Assembly: GCA_004151065.3 (NCBI GenBank)
Contig: NWUY0300026851.1
Location: forward strand, 11,875 to 33,680
Length of the DNA: 21,806 nt
From: Larix sibirica
Taxonomy: Eukaryota > Streptophyta > Pinopsida > Pinales > Pinaceae
Direction: 5' to 3'
A program made the translations under genes and the position numbers. Under the pieces are notes generated by a model. It did no database searches, was not told the origin of the DNA, and worked only from the letters and a program-made list of their open reading frames with translations. Shown here one piece after another: positions 10,490 through 20,792 of this stretch (position 1 is its first letter; every line of letters starts with the position of its first letter).

Positions 10490-12738
10490 TTTTTTAATCC
10501 CTAGTAGTTGTCCTTGGACCATGGATAGGTCCTTAGTACCAATCTATAGTGTGTCAAACCTCTTGATGGCATTCATATTATACTTGTGGGGTACTAATTC
10601 CATTTACATGGCTTGTGTGGTGGTTTTGATCCTTATGCATGGTCCATGAACCATAAAAACATCTTCTAATACCTAAGACATTGATTTGTATCATTGGACC
10701 ATGGGTTGTGTCTCGAGAACCTTCTAATGTGGAAAACCTTGTAATGTTTCACATATGACCATGGTCAAGGCCTTAAGAACCATCCTTGGTGAACAAAATA
10801 TCCTAATGGTGGTGTATGTATCCCACTAGGTGGGTAAACATCCCCTTTAAATGTCATGTGTAGTTCTTCAAGACCTCATATTATCCCATGAGCCCTAGAA
10901 GCTTCATTTAGTTCATATCACCCCTTTTTTTCCAGTCGACCATACTCATGATCCTAAGATCCATCCCTAGTACATAAAACCTCCTATATGCACTCAAAGG
11001 TTAAAGATCCCTTTTAGAGGGCCTATGTGGCTCTTTGAGACCATGTTCATGGACCAAATCCTTAAAATACTTATATAGGACTTGGGGCTCTTTAATTCCT
11101 CACCTTAATATGGTCTAGACCTTGCTACCCATCCTTTGTGCACAAAACATCCTAATGGAACCGACATCCTAATTGAACTCCAAACATCCCCTCTAAAGGG
11201 CCTTTATAGGTTCAAGTACTTGTTCATGGATCGTGAGCCTCAAAAGCTTCATTTAGGTACTCAGACCCTTTATTTTCTCCTAGGTCCATGGTCAAGGTTT
11301 TGAAACCCATCCATTATGCCTAAAATGTTCTATGCCCATATCTCATCCGAGGATCAAAAATTCCATTCAATGGGTTTATGTATTGGTTCAAGGTGTCATT
11401 GATGTATTATGAGCCCTAAAACATTAATATAGATCCTACAACCCTTGTTTCTCTTCATTGTCCATGGTCAAGGTCCCAAGACTCATGCCTTGTGTGTAAA
11501 AATATCTTAATAATGCCCGCATCCCACCAAGAGACCAATGGTATGTGTTTGTGTGGTGGTTTGAGGCCCATTTTAGGGACTAGGGTCATAGAAGCTTCAT
11601 TTTGGACCAAAGGCCCAAGAGACATCTCTTGTGTGCAAAACCTCCTAATGGTATCCATATCCCACCCAAGGACAAAGGTAACTTTCTAGAGGATTTTATC
11701 ATGTTTTGAGGAATCATTTATGTTCCATAATAGATTCATTTACAAATTAAGGACTTTATTTTCTTCCCCCAATCATGCTCAAGGCATTGAGTCCCATCCT
11801 TTTGCACAAAAACCCCTAATGATGTTGTTATCCCACTGATGTGGAAAATATCCCTTTAAGAGGCCGTATGATGTAGTTTAAGGCCTTGATCATTGTCCAT
11901 TAGCCAAAGAATATTCATTTAGTGTTTAATTCCCAAGATTTATCCCCCAACCATGGTTAAGGCCTTAAGACCCATCCATGATGCACAAAACATCGTAATG
12001 GTACCCATATCTCACTTGAAGGACAATGACCCCTATAGGGGACATGTTATGTAGATTATGGCAGTGTTTATGGCCCTTCATCCTAAGAGGCTTCATTAAG
12101 ATCCAAAGGGCCTTATTTTCCTCTCTTAACCATAGACAATGCCTTAAGACCCATCCCTAACATGCAAAACCTCATAATGGTACCAATATTCCACTTGGAG
12201 GCTAAATATCACCTCTAAAGGGCTTCATCAAGGCCTAAGACCCATCCCTACTACACAAATACTCTTGCTTGCATCCATATCCCATTTTTCTACTAAAGAT
12301 CCATTTTAAATACTATGTTTTGTGGTTTGAGGCCTTGATCATGGCCTATTAGCTCAAGAATCTAAATTTAGGGCCTAATTCCATCAATTTATCCCCCAAC
12401 CATGGCCTGCGAGCCATCCCTAGTGCACAAAACCTCATTGGCACCCATATCTCACTATGATCTCTTATACAGAGCATGCCTTATGGTTTGTAGACTTATT
12501 CATGGCCCTTGGTCCCTAGAGGCTTCATTTTCTCAAGGGCCTTGTTTTCCTCCCACACCTATTGGTGAGGCCTTAAGACCCATCACTATTATCTAAGGCA
12601 ATGTAGGAGTGGCCATATTCAACTTGGAAACTTAGTATTTGCTTTAGAGGGTTGCGTGTTGGTTTGAATATTTGTTCATAGCCAATGAACCTTAGAACCT
12701 TCATTTAGAACCTAATTCCCATGTTTTCCTTCCCTTAT
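10490..12738. repeat. degenerate tandem array, second copy
   Basis: This is the counterpart of the array at 4062-6310, offset by 6428. It includes the right arm of the inverted repeat. Only the inner part of the left arm (10157-10229) is present, so a long hairpin is not possible in this copy as assembled. Confidence 0.85.
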
Positions 12739-13099
12739 AGTCACATTCCTATTATGATAGTAAAAAAAAAGGTCCAAATAATATAACATTTAGATTACAT
12801 TTTCTTACATGATTGCTTGGGATTTAGGTTCACAATCATGGTGGTTGGATTATAAATAAGCTACACAAATCCAACACACACACGGAGACTATGCAAACTA
12901 TATATATTACTATTGTTAATTTATGTTTAATTTATTTTTGTCTTGTCAATCATTTTTTTAAGGAACATAATATGCATTATATTTTGTAGGAAAAATAATA
13001 TCAATTATTAAATAAAAACTTGAATTTCACGCTGTCATAGAAAGAATCCATTAATAAAAATTATTTACCATGGAAGCTAATTCAATTTTTTACATTTCA

Positions 13100-13161
13100 T
13101 GGTTCTTATCCATATTCAAAAATTCATTGTTGGTTCTTATCCATATTCAAAAATTCATTGT
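13100..13161. repeat. 31-bp tandem duplication, second copy
   Basis: Counterpart of 6799-6860, offset 6301, with the same two units. Confidence 0.85.
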
Positions 13162-13270
13162 GAAAGTATTTCTAATCTTTACAACCACTCAACATATTAT
13201 TGTTTTTTTATGTTTGCATTACACTTAATATTCGCATTCAAAACTTAAAAACTTCAAAATATTCCAAAGT

Positions 13271-13551
13271 TCAATAAATTGCAGCTTCTATGGACTATTT
13301 TGTAGACTTTTGACTTATTAAAAAACTATCTTCCATAACACCAGAAATTGCCTCTTCCAAATTTACCAAAATTCAATAAATTGCCTCTTGTATGGACTAT
13401 CTTAAATTGCCTCTTGTACATCTTTCCTACTACCAACCTATCTTAGTCTTACTAAAACTATCTTTCATAAACTATCTTAAATTGCCTCTTGTATGGACTA
13501 TTTGTAGACTTCTTGTCTTACTAAAAAACTATCTTCCATAACACCAGACAT
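13271..13551. repeat. irregular short repeats, second copy
   Basis: Counterpart of 6970-7250, with the same order of the AAATTGCCTCTTGTA and CTATCTTCCATAACACC blocks. Confidence 0.65.
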
Positions 13552-13800
13552 TTCACAGATTATAGGTCCAGGGTATATTATTCTTACTATCAACCTTAGA
13601 AAAAGATAGAAAAAGAGATGGACTGGGATTTGATTCATGTTTTACTCCACAACCTGCTGGAGAATAATATCTTCTTCCAAAGTTTCCATTTTGTCTATTT
13701 AAGACCATTTTCCTTAATTCCTCATATCCAAGCTTTTGTTCAATTTTTAATTTTAAGATCTTCTCCTCAGCGTTCTCTAGTTTTTTACTATTACTTTCAG

Positions 13801-14072
13801 CAATAATGTCATGTATTTTGCTTGTCCTTAATCTTCCCTACTTTTGCCTTTGTTTTAATCATTTGTCTTTAAAAGATAGTGAATTTTTCTCTTAAAAGTC
13901 TTTATGTCACCCTTTTTATTTTCTCACATACAATGTGCAATAATGTCATGTATTTTGCTGGTCCTTAATCTTCCCTACCTTTGCCTTTGTTTTAATCATT
14001 TGTCTTTAAAAGATAGTGAATTTTTCTCCTAAAAGTCTTTTTGTCACCTTTCTTATTTTCTCACATACAATG
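13801..14072. repeat. 137-bp tandem duplication, second copy
   Basis: Counterpart of 7500-7771, offset 6301. The differences between units are the same as in copy 1. Confidence 0.85.
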
Positions 14073-14746
14073 ACTAGCATTTTTAGTTTTCATCATTATG
14101 CATTTTACATTTCAGATGTCTAAATATTTGACGATTTGGGTAGGATAACCATTTTTTTCAGGAATCTGGGCATTTTTTATTTTGCAAAATCTAAATTTTA
14201 TTGTGTTTTAATTGTGATTTTGATGATAAAAATGGATTCAGCACCCTCAAAACCCCTAGGGCACCCAAAATTCCAGAACTTGACAAACTGTAACCTAGAT
14301 TTTGAAAAATTTTAACCAGATATTTTTAAAATCTTACCTAAAAAATCTACCTATTCTGACCCAAATCATCGAATTTTTAAACTATGCTGAAACATTTACT
14401 AATTCATTTGCATATTTCCAAATTTTCACAAAATGCTCATTAGGTGTTTGCACTCAATGTCCATTTTTTCAAGCAGAAAAAAAACCTATACTTCTGATAT
14501 TCATAAGAATAAAAAAGTACATACAATATCAGCATCGTTACTCAATCTTTAACAACTGAATAAGTTGTCTAAAAGAAACTGTCCATAACTTACAGACAGG
14601 AACATAAACAAGGAACATAAACAAACTAAGCAATAGCCGAAGAAAAAAAAACTGATGTAGCCAGGCCACAGGCCAAACAAAACTGATAAAATCTGCAGAA
14701 AAATCAGGAATAAATGCTGAAGGATCCCTGAGAAACCAGCTGATTT

Positions 14747-15316
14747 TCAATGTGGTCTTCCCAAATGCAAAATGCCTTCCTGAGCATTCAGCGCCTCAGA
14801 AATTCTATCAGCTATTCAATTATGTTTTCTATATATGTGTTTGATGTCCCAAACCTGAATTTTTTCCAATAGTTTCAAAGTAGGCAAACACCAATGATGA
14901 CGATCTACAGCTTGAAAATCAAAACATCTTAACTCAATTTACAATTACCATAGAATCACTGAAAATCTTTATAGTGTGTGTTAATGCCCAATGTCACCAC
15001 ACATTTAAGCAGGCACCAAAAAGCAAGTAACTCTGTCTTTGTATTTGTTCCCCTTCCACAATTCAGTTTGAACATAAGACAATGTTCAAAATTAATGTAT
15101 AGAAGCACACTTGCAACACATCTTCCATCATTTGTCGCTCCATCTAAAAAGCAACAAACCTCTGAAATGTGTGGAAGATCCATCATCTTTCTTAAATCCT
15201 TTTTAGGAGCAAAGTAAAATTCCTTGTATAGATTAACAGTCCTGACAGTCCCGAAGATAAATTTGGAATTGGGTCTTCAAATATAGCCCCATTCCTTATA
15301 TTCCAAGTGATCCAAC
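14747..15316 (-). pseudogene. LINE RNase H remnant, second copy
   Basis: Counterpart of 8446-9015 with the same stops and frame changes. One substitution is visible (C at 14901 where copy 1 has T at 8600), and it lies within this remnant. Confidence 0.65.
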
Positions 15317-15360
15317 AAAAAAAATGCACTCAATGTCCATCTTAAAGAGTGGTAATCCTC

Positions 15361-15601
15361 TTCTTACTTTGTAAAATGATTTCTTTTTTAATAATTTCTA
15401 ATAAAAAGGCTTATTTTTTAATTTTTATAATCTTTTAAATTTTAATCATTATTATCATTATAATAAATAACATATACCATTATATATATAATAATATACA
15501 AAAATATATAAATTAAATATACACAAAAGTATTAATAACATATGCTATTATATATAAAAATAAATAAAATAAAAGTCAACATGATAAAAAAACACTACAT
15601 T
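15361..15601. repeat. AT-rich low-complexity tract, second copy
   Basis: Counterpart of 9060-9300, with the same run of TATATA and ATAAATAA tracts. Confidence 0.8.
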
Positions 15602-15682
15602 CTTGGAAAAATTATCATCACATATTTCAGGCCAAAATCCCTAGACTGACCTGTAAAACAGGTGACAATGTGCAGTTCCAAC

Positions 15683-16003
15683 GTACATTACCTACCACGT
15701 CATGGGTCCACGAAGAAAAGCAAAAACAAAGGCCTGCAGAATGGATAATGAACATATTCATTCCCTTAAACGTCTCATCTCATTTTATTTTTTATTAAGC
15801 TACGAATCTGACATCTGAAGAATGGGTCTATAATCTTGGTAGTACATTACCTACCATGCCATGGGTCCACGAAGAAAAGCAAAAACGAAGGCCTGCAGAA
15901 TGGATAATGAAGAGACTCATTCCCTTAAACATCTCAATCTCATTTTATTTTTTATTAAGCTACGAATCTCTGACATCTGAAGAATGGGTCTATAATCTTG
16001 GTA
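15683..16003. repeat. ~160-bp tandem duplication, second copy
   Basis: Counterpart of 9382-9702, with both units present in the same order. Confidence 0.85.
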
Positions 16004-16449
16004 GTCAGTCTTAGTCTTGAAAGGAAGAACCATCTATCATCACCAGTCTTAATCTCTTGAATGGAAGAACCATGTGCCGACTGAACCCCTGACCCACAGA
16101 AACTGAACGGACTTATGGTTACTTAAAGGCTTCATCTCATGTTTAAACCTCGTTGAAGGTGTGTGCCTCTTTGTAAATGAGAATGTACATAAACTGGTTC
16201 AAATGGAATCTTGACAGAATTGTTTATATCATTCCCAGGCTACATATCCCGTTCCACAAAGAATCATGCAAGGTGAGCCGGCATATCCCATTTCACAAAG
16301 AATCATTACAAACAAAGCACAAAAAAATCACCAAAGAGTTTCATATTCTATTATTGTTTTATGCGTTCGAAGAAGATCAAAGATTAGTACTGTTTACCTT
16401 CTCATCATCACAAAAATAATAAGAGTCTTATTCTGGATACATATGCAAT
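16004..16449. other. spacer downstream of the peroxidase gene
   Basis: Counterpart of 9703-10148. No gene is recognised; it is the 3' flank of the minus-strand peroxidase, beyond its poly(A) signal. Confidence 0.6.
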
Positions 16450-16529
16450 GCAGCCTCAGCCTCAGCCTCGTTTATTAAACCGGCGAAGAAAATCGATTGC
16501 AGCCTCAGCCTCAGCCGGCGAAGAAAATG
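16450..16529. repeat. CAGCCT microsatellite within a 49-bp direct repeat
   Basis: GCAGCCTCAGCCTCAGCC occurs at 16450 and again at 16499. Each is followed at differing distance by CCGGCGAAGAAAAT. The left contig appears to end inside the first CAGCCT run, since 10150-10155 carries only its first unit. The repeat lies at or just beyond the expected 3' end of the peroxidase transcript. Confidence 0.8.
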
Positions 16530-16553
16530 GATTTCTAGCTTATACTATAAACT

Positions 16554-16559
16554 TTTATT
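16554..16559 (-). terminator. poly(A) signal AATAAA of the peroxidase gene
   Basis: AATAAA on the minus strand lies 55 bases after the TAG stop at 16615-16617, within an A/T-rich stretch. This is a usual place for a plant near-upstream element. The cleavage site would then fall at roughly 16525-16545. Position and motif are seen; use is inferred. Confidence 0.6.
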
Positions 16560-16614
16560 TACAATTGAAAAATACAAAATCATTGTTGTACATATATACT
16601 GCAGGCTGCAGCTG

Positions 16615-19600
16615 CTACTTAAAAGCTGAACAGACGGCACGAATCTTTCCATTCGACCCGGTTTTGACGCCGACCTGCCCCATTTTTATGATTGCATCTG
16701 CAAAGTCGGATTCGAATGAAGGCCCTAAAAGCCCACCCAGCAGCCCGAAATAGGAATCGATATATGCACGGGTAGAACTGTCTTGGTACATGCTCTCATC
16801 AGACTGCAGCGCTACGTTCCCCTCCCTCACGTTTTCCAGAAACTCCTTGTCGAATTCGAATTCGGAGCCCCTGTCAAGCGCCAATCTCGTATTAACATCA
16901 CCGCCCTTTGGGCAAATTGATGTCAGTTCCGTCAAGTATTCCGGATTGATAGAGGGGTCTGCGCTGCCATCGGCTGCGAAGTTGTAGAGACGGTCCTCGA
17001 TAAAGAAACATGCAGTTGTACCGATAGTGTGTGCTCCTGCAATAGAAAAACATAACATTTTATTCATATTCTTTGCAATAGAAAAACACAACATTGTATT
17101 CATATTCTTGAGCCATTAATGATATTCATAAAAACTAATAAACAAAGATCCTTTACTAAAAATGAAAAATTGGATACAATAAAGATTTGGAGGAAAATGA
17201 AAAATTGGATACAATAAAGATGTGGAGGAAAATGAAAAATTTGTTTATTCTAGAATGGATAGGTGTTTATATCTTAAAATTTGGGATGCACTATCATCTA
17301 TATTTTTCGTAAATTGAAGGAGAGTGAGACAAGTGTACTATTCAAATTGATTTTATGGTCCTTCAAAAATGTAACAAGTATCTGAAGCATGAAAAACAAT
17401 AGGTGATTCCAAGTAAACATGAACGAGATAACTTCTTCATGGCACTTAATTTGTGAGTCTGTGACCTATCCATGTTCATCCCCCACCAAGTTAAGTGGCT
17501 GTGTTAATTACAAATACATAACTAAAATATAAAAAACAAATAATTACACAACAAACAAGTAATATATAATTTCTACAAACTAAGTGACTATACTAAGAAC
17601 AGCAATACTTTCCCAAAGTCTAAAATAGCCATTCAAACTAAACTCACATCCTCAAACAGAGTAAAAGACCATGAATAGAGAATAGCATAGCAGAGATGGA
17701 TCGAGAAGAGCATCTATACTCGCTTTAGAAGCAGAAAAGTTAAAAAGTTAATAGAGACACAACCTTGCAATAAATGAATGTTAAAACTCAGACTTTAAAA
17801 CTGTTACTCTGTCCTATATATCATAAAACGTGGACTACGGCAAGCATTATATGTCTGACCTGCAATAACTGAAAGTTAAGCTCCTTAAATTTCTATAAAG
17901 CTTAGAACTGTGTACTCTACTTCATACATCAAATAACATAGGCAAGCATTGTGGAAAAGCTGTGTTTGACCGACTTAGCTTCGGAATAGGCGCAACTTAA
18001 CACTTACCAAGTTACTAGTTATGCATCTAGGCAATCACTAAGCACCTTGAAATGCACTCCAGCTTCGGATGTAGAGCCATTTAGATCCAACCATGGTAGA
18101 TATTTGGAAAATTTTCCACCAGTCATATTTTAGGGTTTTGATATTTGGAAAAATTTTAACCAGTCATTTTTTAGGGTTTTGACATTATAAGGACGTTTTT
18201 ACTGTTTCCTATTTGTTTTATTTGACATGCAGTTTAAAATATAAACCATGTTTGAGAGACAAACAGGGTTATTTTGTCAATCAAATTCCAACACGGGATA
18301 CAATAGTTTGCAGCCGGCCATGTATCTACCTTACTATAAATGAATTGAACTAAGTTGCTGAAATATTTAGAGTCTACAATTATAAACAATTGTATAGGAA
18401 TAAGTTATACAATTGTATACGAATAAGTTATAGAGTACATGTAAAAAAGTGCACAAATTTGATCATTTTTATTTAAATCTAGTTAAACTTTTATGAAAAA
18501 GTATAGTTTGAGGGCTAAATTCTAGATTTTCATTGTCAGAATTATATTTGTGGATCAACTAATTAATTGTTTGCTTACTATTAGATAGCTCCATTATACA
18601 ATGTTGCATCTCTTGCAATATGTACAATGATATGTACCATAAGATCTGAAACATCTCGGATTAGGACAGTATATATATCCATTTATATTGCAATTGGTAC
18701 AATATTGCCTGGTGCTTATCCATTGTGTGAATATCAGCTCTCTATATTGAAATTCTGCTCAGAACCTTGAAGTGACTAGTAATGCAGGTTAAATTCTGCT
18801 CAGAATCTTGAAGTGACTAGTAATGCAGGTTAGGTTAAAACCGTTCCACCCTACCTTCCAAACTTGTCCTTGACATACCCATAACCCTAAAGGGACAAGT
18901 TCTACCAGTTCCAACAGTACCTATCGTTTCAAAACTGCAATGAATACAGCATTGCTTGGTGCTTATGGATTCCTGCCAAACTTGTCCTTGACATACCCAT
19001 AAGTTATAACCCTAAGGGAACAAGCTCTACCAGTTCCAACAGTACCTATCATTTCAAAATTGCAATGAATCCAGCATTGCTTGGTGCTTCTGGATTTCTG
19101 TGAATTACAGCGTTCCATATACACAAATTCTGCCCAGAGCCTCAAAATGCCAGGCAACACAGATTTGAACAGTTCAAACCTGCCTTACACCCAAACCTTG
19201 CCTTACTGGTCATAGACAAAACCTTGAAGGGACAGGTAGTTGTCCTTCAAGGTCCTGGGATGGAGAGTATTTTCAGGGTTACTCGGTCCTATACATCATA
19301 AAGGGTCTGCCACTAAAATTTAAAAAATATATATATATATGCTCACAATCCTAAAGTATAACAGATCTGGTGGATGTTTAGCCATTCATCTACATAACTG
19401 CATTGATGTATGATATAGACCACCTACCGTTGAGAACAACAAGATCTGATGCAGATAGACCCTTGGCAGCAAATTTACGCCTGAGGACATCGACAGAATC
19501 CGTAGGGTCTGGCATGTCAAAAGCATCCCCAGCGGACGACCTCATTCCATCTCTTCGTCCAGTGGGTACATCATAGTTGGGTCCGTTACTCTATCAACAT

Positions 19601-20284
19601 TTTTTTCACCAGATAATACACAACAAATAGAATATTCAGTGCCACATGCAATATGACTACGAAAATATACAGAAATATGATGGTAAGGACTGAGAGCTTT
19701 ACAGTACCAGTGCCACAGCGTCTCTAGCGGCCAGTGCAACAATGTCGGCACAGGAAACGACTCCGGGACAGATTCTCTCGAGCTGTTTCTTGGCATTTTC
19801 TATGACATCAAAGCCCCGTAATCCGGAATGGCCCGCCGCCGTTTGTTCAGCATTGGCACCAACAATCAGGATTGATGCATCACAACCCTGAAATGTCCAT
19901 TACCCACAAAATATAAAACATCGAAATATATATATAATATATATACAGTGGGACCGTTCAAGGCAGAGGCGCGTAATCGATTAGGGAGGAGTCCAATTCT
20001 GGAGGGAAATCTCGCAAAATTTTTTCTTCGAAAAACCAACTAACAGTGAATCGACATACCTGAACAAAACAGTCATGATAATGTAAACGCAGAAGTCCTG
20101 CTGCAAGAGTTCGATCCCCTTGAACGCTCTGCTGCACAGTCGAACGCACCACGGTTTCTGCAGCGGGACAAGTCGAAGAGTAAAATCCCACTTGTAGGCT
20201 GCCCTGACTGAAACTCGAACACAAGACGAAGCAGATAATAATCAGGGCTAAAAGCTCCGTAATCGCAAACATATTTGTTGCCAT
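16615..20284 (-). CDS. class III secretory peroxidase, four exons, 329 aa
   Basis: Exons are 20284-20060, 19887-19708, 19590-19428 and 17036-16615, all with GT-AG introns. The intron positions (after HDCFVQ, after ARDAVAL, within NGAHT) are classical for the family. The enzyme oxidises phenolic and other donors with hydrogen peroxide, typically in the apoplast for wall cross-linking, lignification and defence. Residues 1 to about 28 form a signal peptide (hydrophobic core [12 protein letters not shown]); mature protein starts near [10 protein letters not shown]. Distal Arg66 and His70 lie in [11 protein letters not shown], and proximal heme His192 in LNGAHTIG. All eight disulfide cysteines are present (39, 72, 77, 115, 121, 199, 231, 325), and GCDAS carries calcium-site residues. 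Length is normal, and there is no C-terminal extension, so secretion rather than vacuolar sorting is expected. By recollection it resembles the Arabidopsis PRX25-like group; substrate cannot be deduced. No N-X-S/T glycosylation site exists, which is unusual. The start is the first ATG before the signal peptide. Confidence 0.96.
17039..17110. repeat. 36-bp tandem duplication at the intron 3 acceptor
   Basis: GCAATAGAAAAACA followed by a TATTCATATTCTT block occurs at 17039 and 17075. The duplication therefore copies the pyrimidine-rich stretch before the exon 4 acceptor. In the distal copy the acceptor reads TATTGCAAAG instead of TATTGCAG. Confidence 0.8.
17161..17240. repeat. 35-bp tandem repeat, about 2.3 units, in intron 3
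   Basis: AATGAAAAATTGGATACAAT starts at 17161 and 17196, and a third partial unit starts at 17231. The aligned start of the pseudogene intron (bases 30-50) shows only one related GAGGAAAATG stretch. Confidence 0.85.
18750..18831. repeat. 41-bp tandem duplication in intron 3
   Basis: Units starting AAATTCTGCTCAGAA lie at 18750 and 18791, each containing CTTGAAGTGACTAGTAATGC. The pseudogene has a different (15-bp) duplication at the matching place. Confidence 0.85.
18858..19098. repeat. 118-bp tandem duplication in intron 3
   Basis: Units start CCAAACTTGTCCTTGACATA at 18858 and 18976 and run to TGGTGCTTxTGGATTxCTG. The second has a small insertion near 19002-19010. The pseudogene intron has this segment once (about 1410-1530), so the event is specific to the intact gene's lineage. 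Confidence 0.85.
19591..19707 (-). other. intron 2 of the peroxidase gene (117 bp)
   Basis: A short intron with donor GTACTG after the codons for DAVAL and an acceptor ending TTGATAG before AGTAACGG. The matching pseudogene intron (2020-2128) is of similar length and sequence. Confidence 0.85.
19888..20059 (-). other. intron 1 of the peroxidase gene (172 bp)
   Basis: A short intron with donor GTATGT after HDCFVQ and acceptor CAG before the GCDAS codons. It contains a TATATATAATATATATA stretch near 19927-19945 that is absent from the pseudogene intron. Confidence 0.85.
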
Positions 20285-20344
20285 TGCGTTTCCTTATGTC
20301 AAACAAACTATAATCTTTTGGTTAAAGGTAAGCCCACTTTCTAA

Positions 20345-20351
20345 TTAAATA
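20345..20351 (-). promoter_or_regulatory. possible TATA box of the peroxidase gene
   Basis: TATTTAA on the minus strand lies about 60 bases upstream of the ATG. That would place a start site near 20315 and give a 5' leader of about 30 bases. The motif is seen; the role is inferred from position only. AT-rich surroundings make chance matches likely. Confidence 0.35.
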
Positions 20352-20700
20352 GACTGGCTGAAGCTCTGCCATACTGATTGCGAAAACCAATAAAAAAAAA
20401 CCGTGCACCGACAGGCAGTGACGGGATTTACTTGAAAAAGAGTCCAACGAGAATTTTGCGTAGTCAAGATTGGATTATCACGGATTTTCTTGGCTGTAAA
20501 TTGTCGATAGTGTCATTCTGAAATTGATGGCTCACTAGACTTCTGTATCTGGTCAAGAAAATACGACGAAGTTGCCAAAAAGCTGATGCGCGCAAATAGA
20601 AGCGAGTTTCACTTTACAGCCCGGTGCGGGAGATCTCATTTGTACGTGTTAGTTGAAATGAGAGAAAAAAACCGTCAGATCTTTTTCTGCGCTGCCACCA

Positions 20701-20792
20701 CCACATGGTGGTGGCACACTAGCAATCCAAAAATAAATTTATTGCACCACATGGTGGTGGCACACTAGCAATCCAAAAATAAATTTATTGCA
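20701..20792. repeat. 46-bp tandem duplication upstream of the peroxidase gene
   Basis: Two identical 46-bp units (20701-20746 and 20747-20792) start CCACATGGTGGTGGCACAC. They contain CACATG, an E-box-type CANNTG site, and an AAATAAATTTATT stretch. They lie about 420-510 bases upstream of the ATG. The duplication doubles any binding site in the unit; regulatory function is not shown. Confidence 0.9.

Larger units (their letters stand above)
10157..16456. repeat. copy 2 of the 6.4-kb near-identical direct repeat
   Basis: This is collinear with 3729-10155, as described for copy 1, and 127 bp shorter. Unlike copy 1 it runs on without a break into the CAGCCT repeat and the 3' end of the intact peroxidase gene. 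It lacks most of the left arm of the inverted repeat (3300-3728), because it starts inside that arm. Confidence 0.95.
17037..19427 (-). other. intron 3 of the peroxidase gene (2391 bp)
   Basis: The intron runs from donor GTAGGT at 19427 to an acceptor ending TATTGCAG at 17037. It is AT-rich with no internal gene. It aligns over most of its length with 1-1869 of the pseudogene, for example around TTAGGACAGTATATATATCC at 18660 and 1240. This shows that the duplication included introns and was not retrotransposition. Three or four internal tandem duplications make it longer than the pseudogene intron. Confidence 0.9.

Noticed and set aside
3729-16456. genuine segmental tandem duplication
   Set aside because: Not excluded, but the N exactly at the joint and near-identity make an assembly overlap the simpler explanation.
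16448-16753. 101-codon open frame on the + strand
   Set aside because: It is largely antisense to exon 4 of the peroxidase and starts in the CAGCCT repeat. Gln-Pro repeats and the lack of motifs mark it as chance.
16790-16987. 65-codon + strand open frame
   Set aside because: It lies wholly antisense to exon 4, which has clear family homology on the other strand.
19542-19796. 84-codon minus-strand open frame across exon 2 and intron 2
   Set aside because: It is out of frame with the peroxidase reading in exon 2 and crosses a GT-AG intron.
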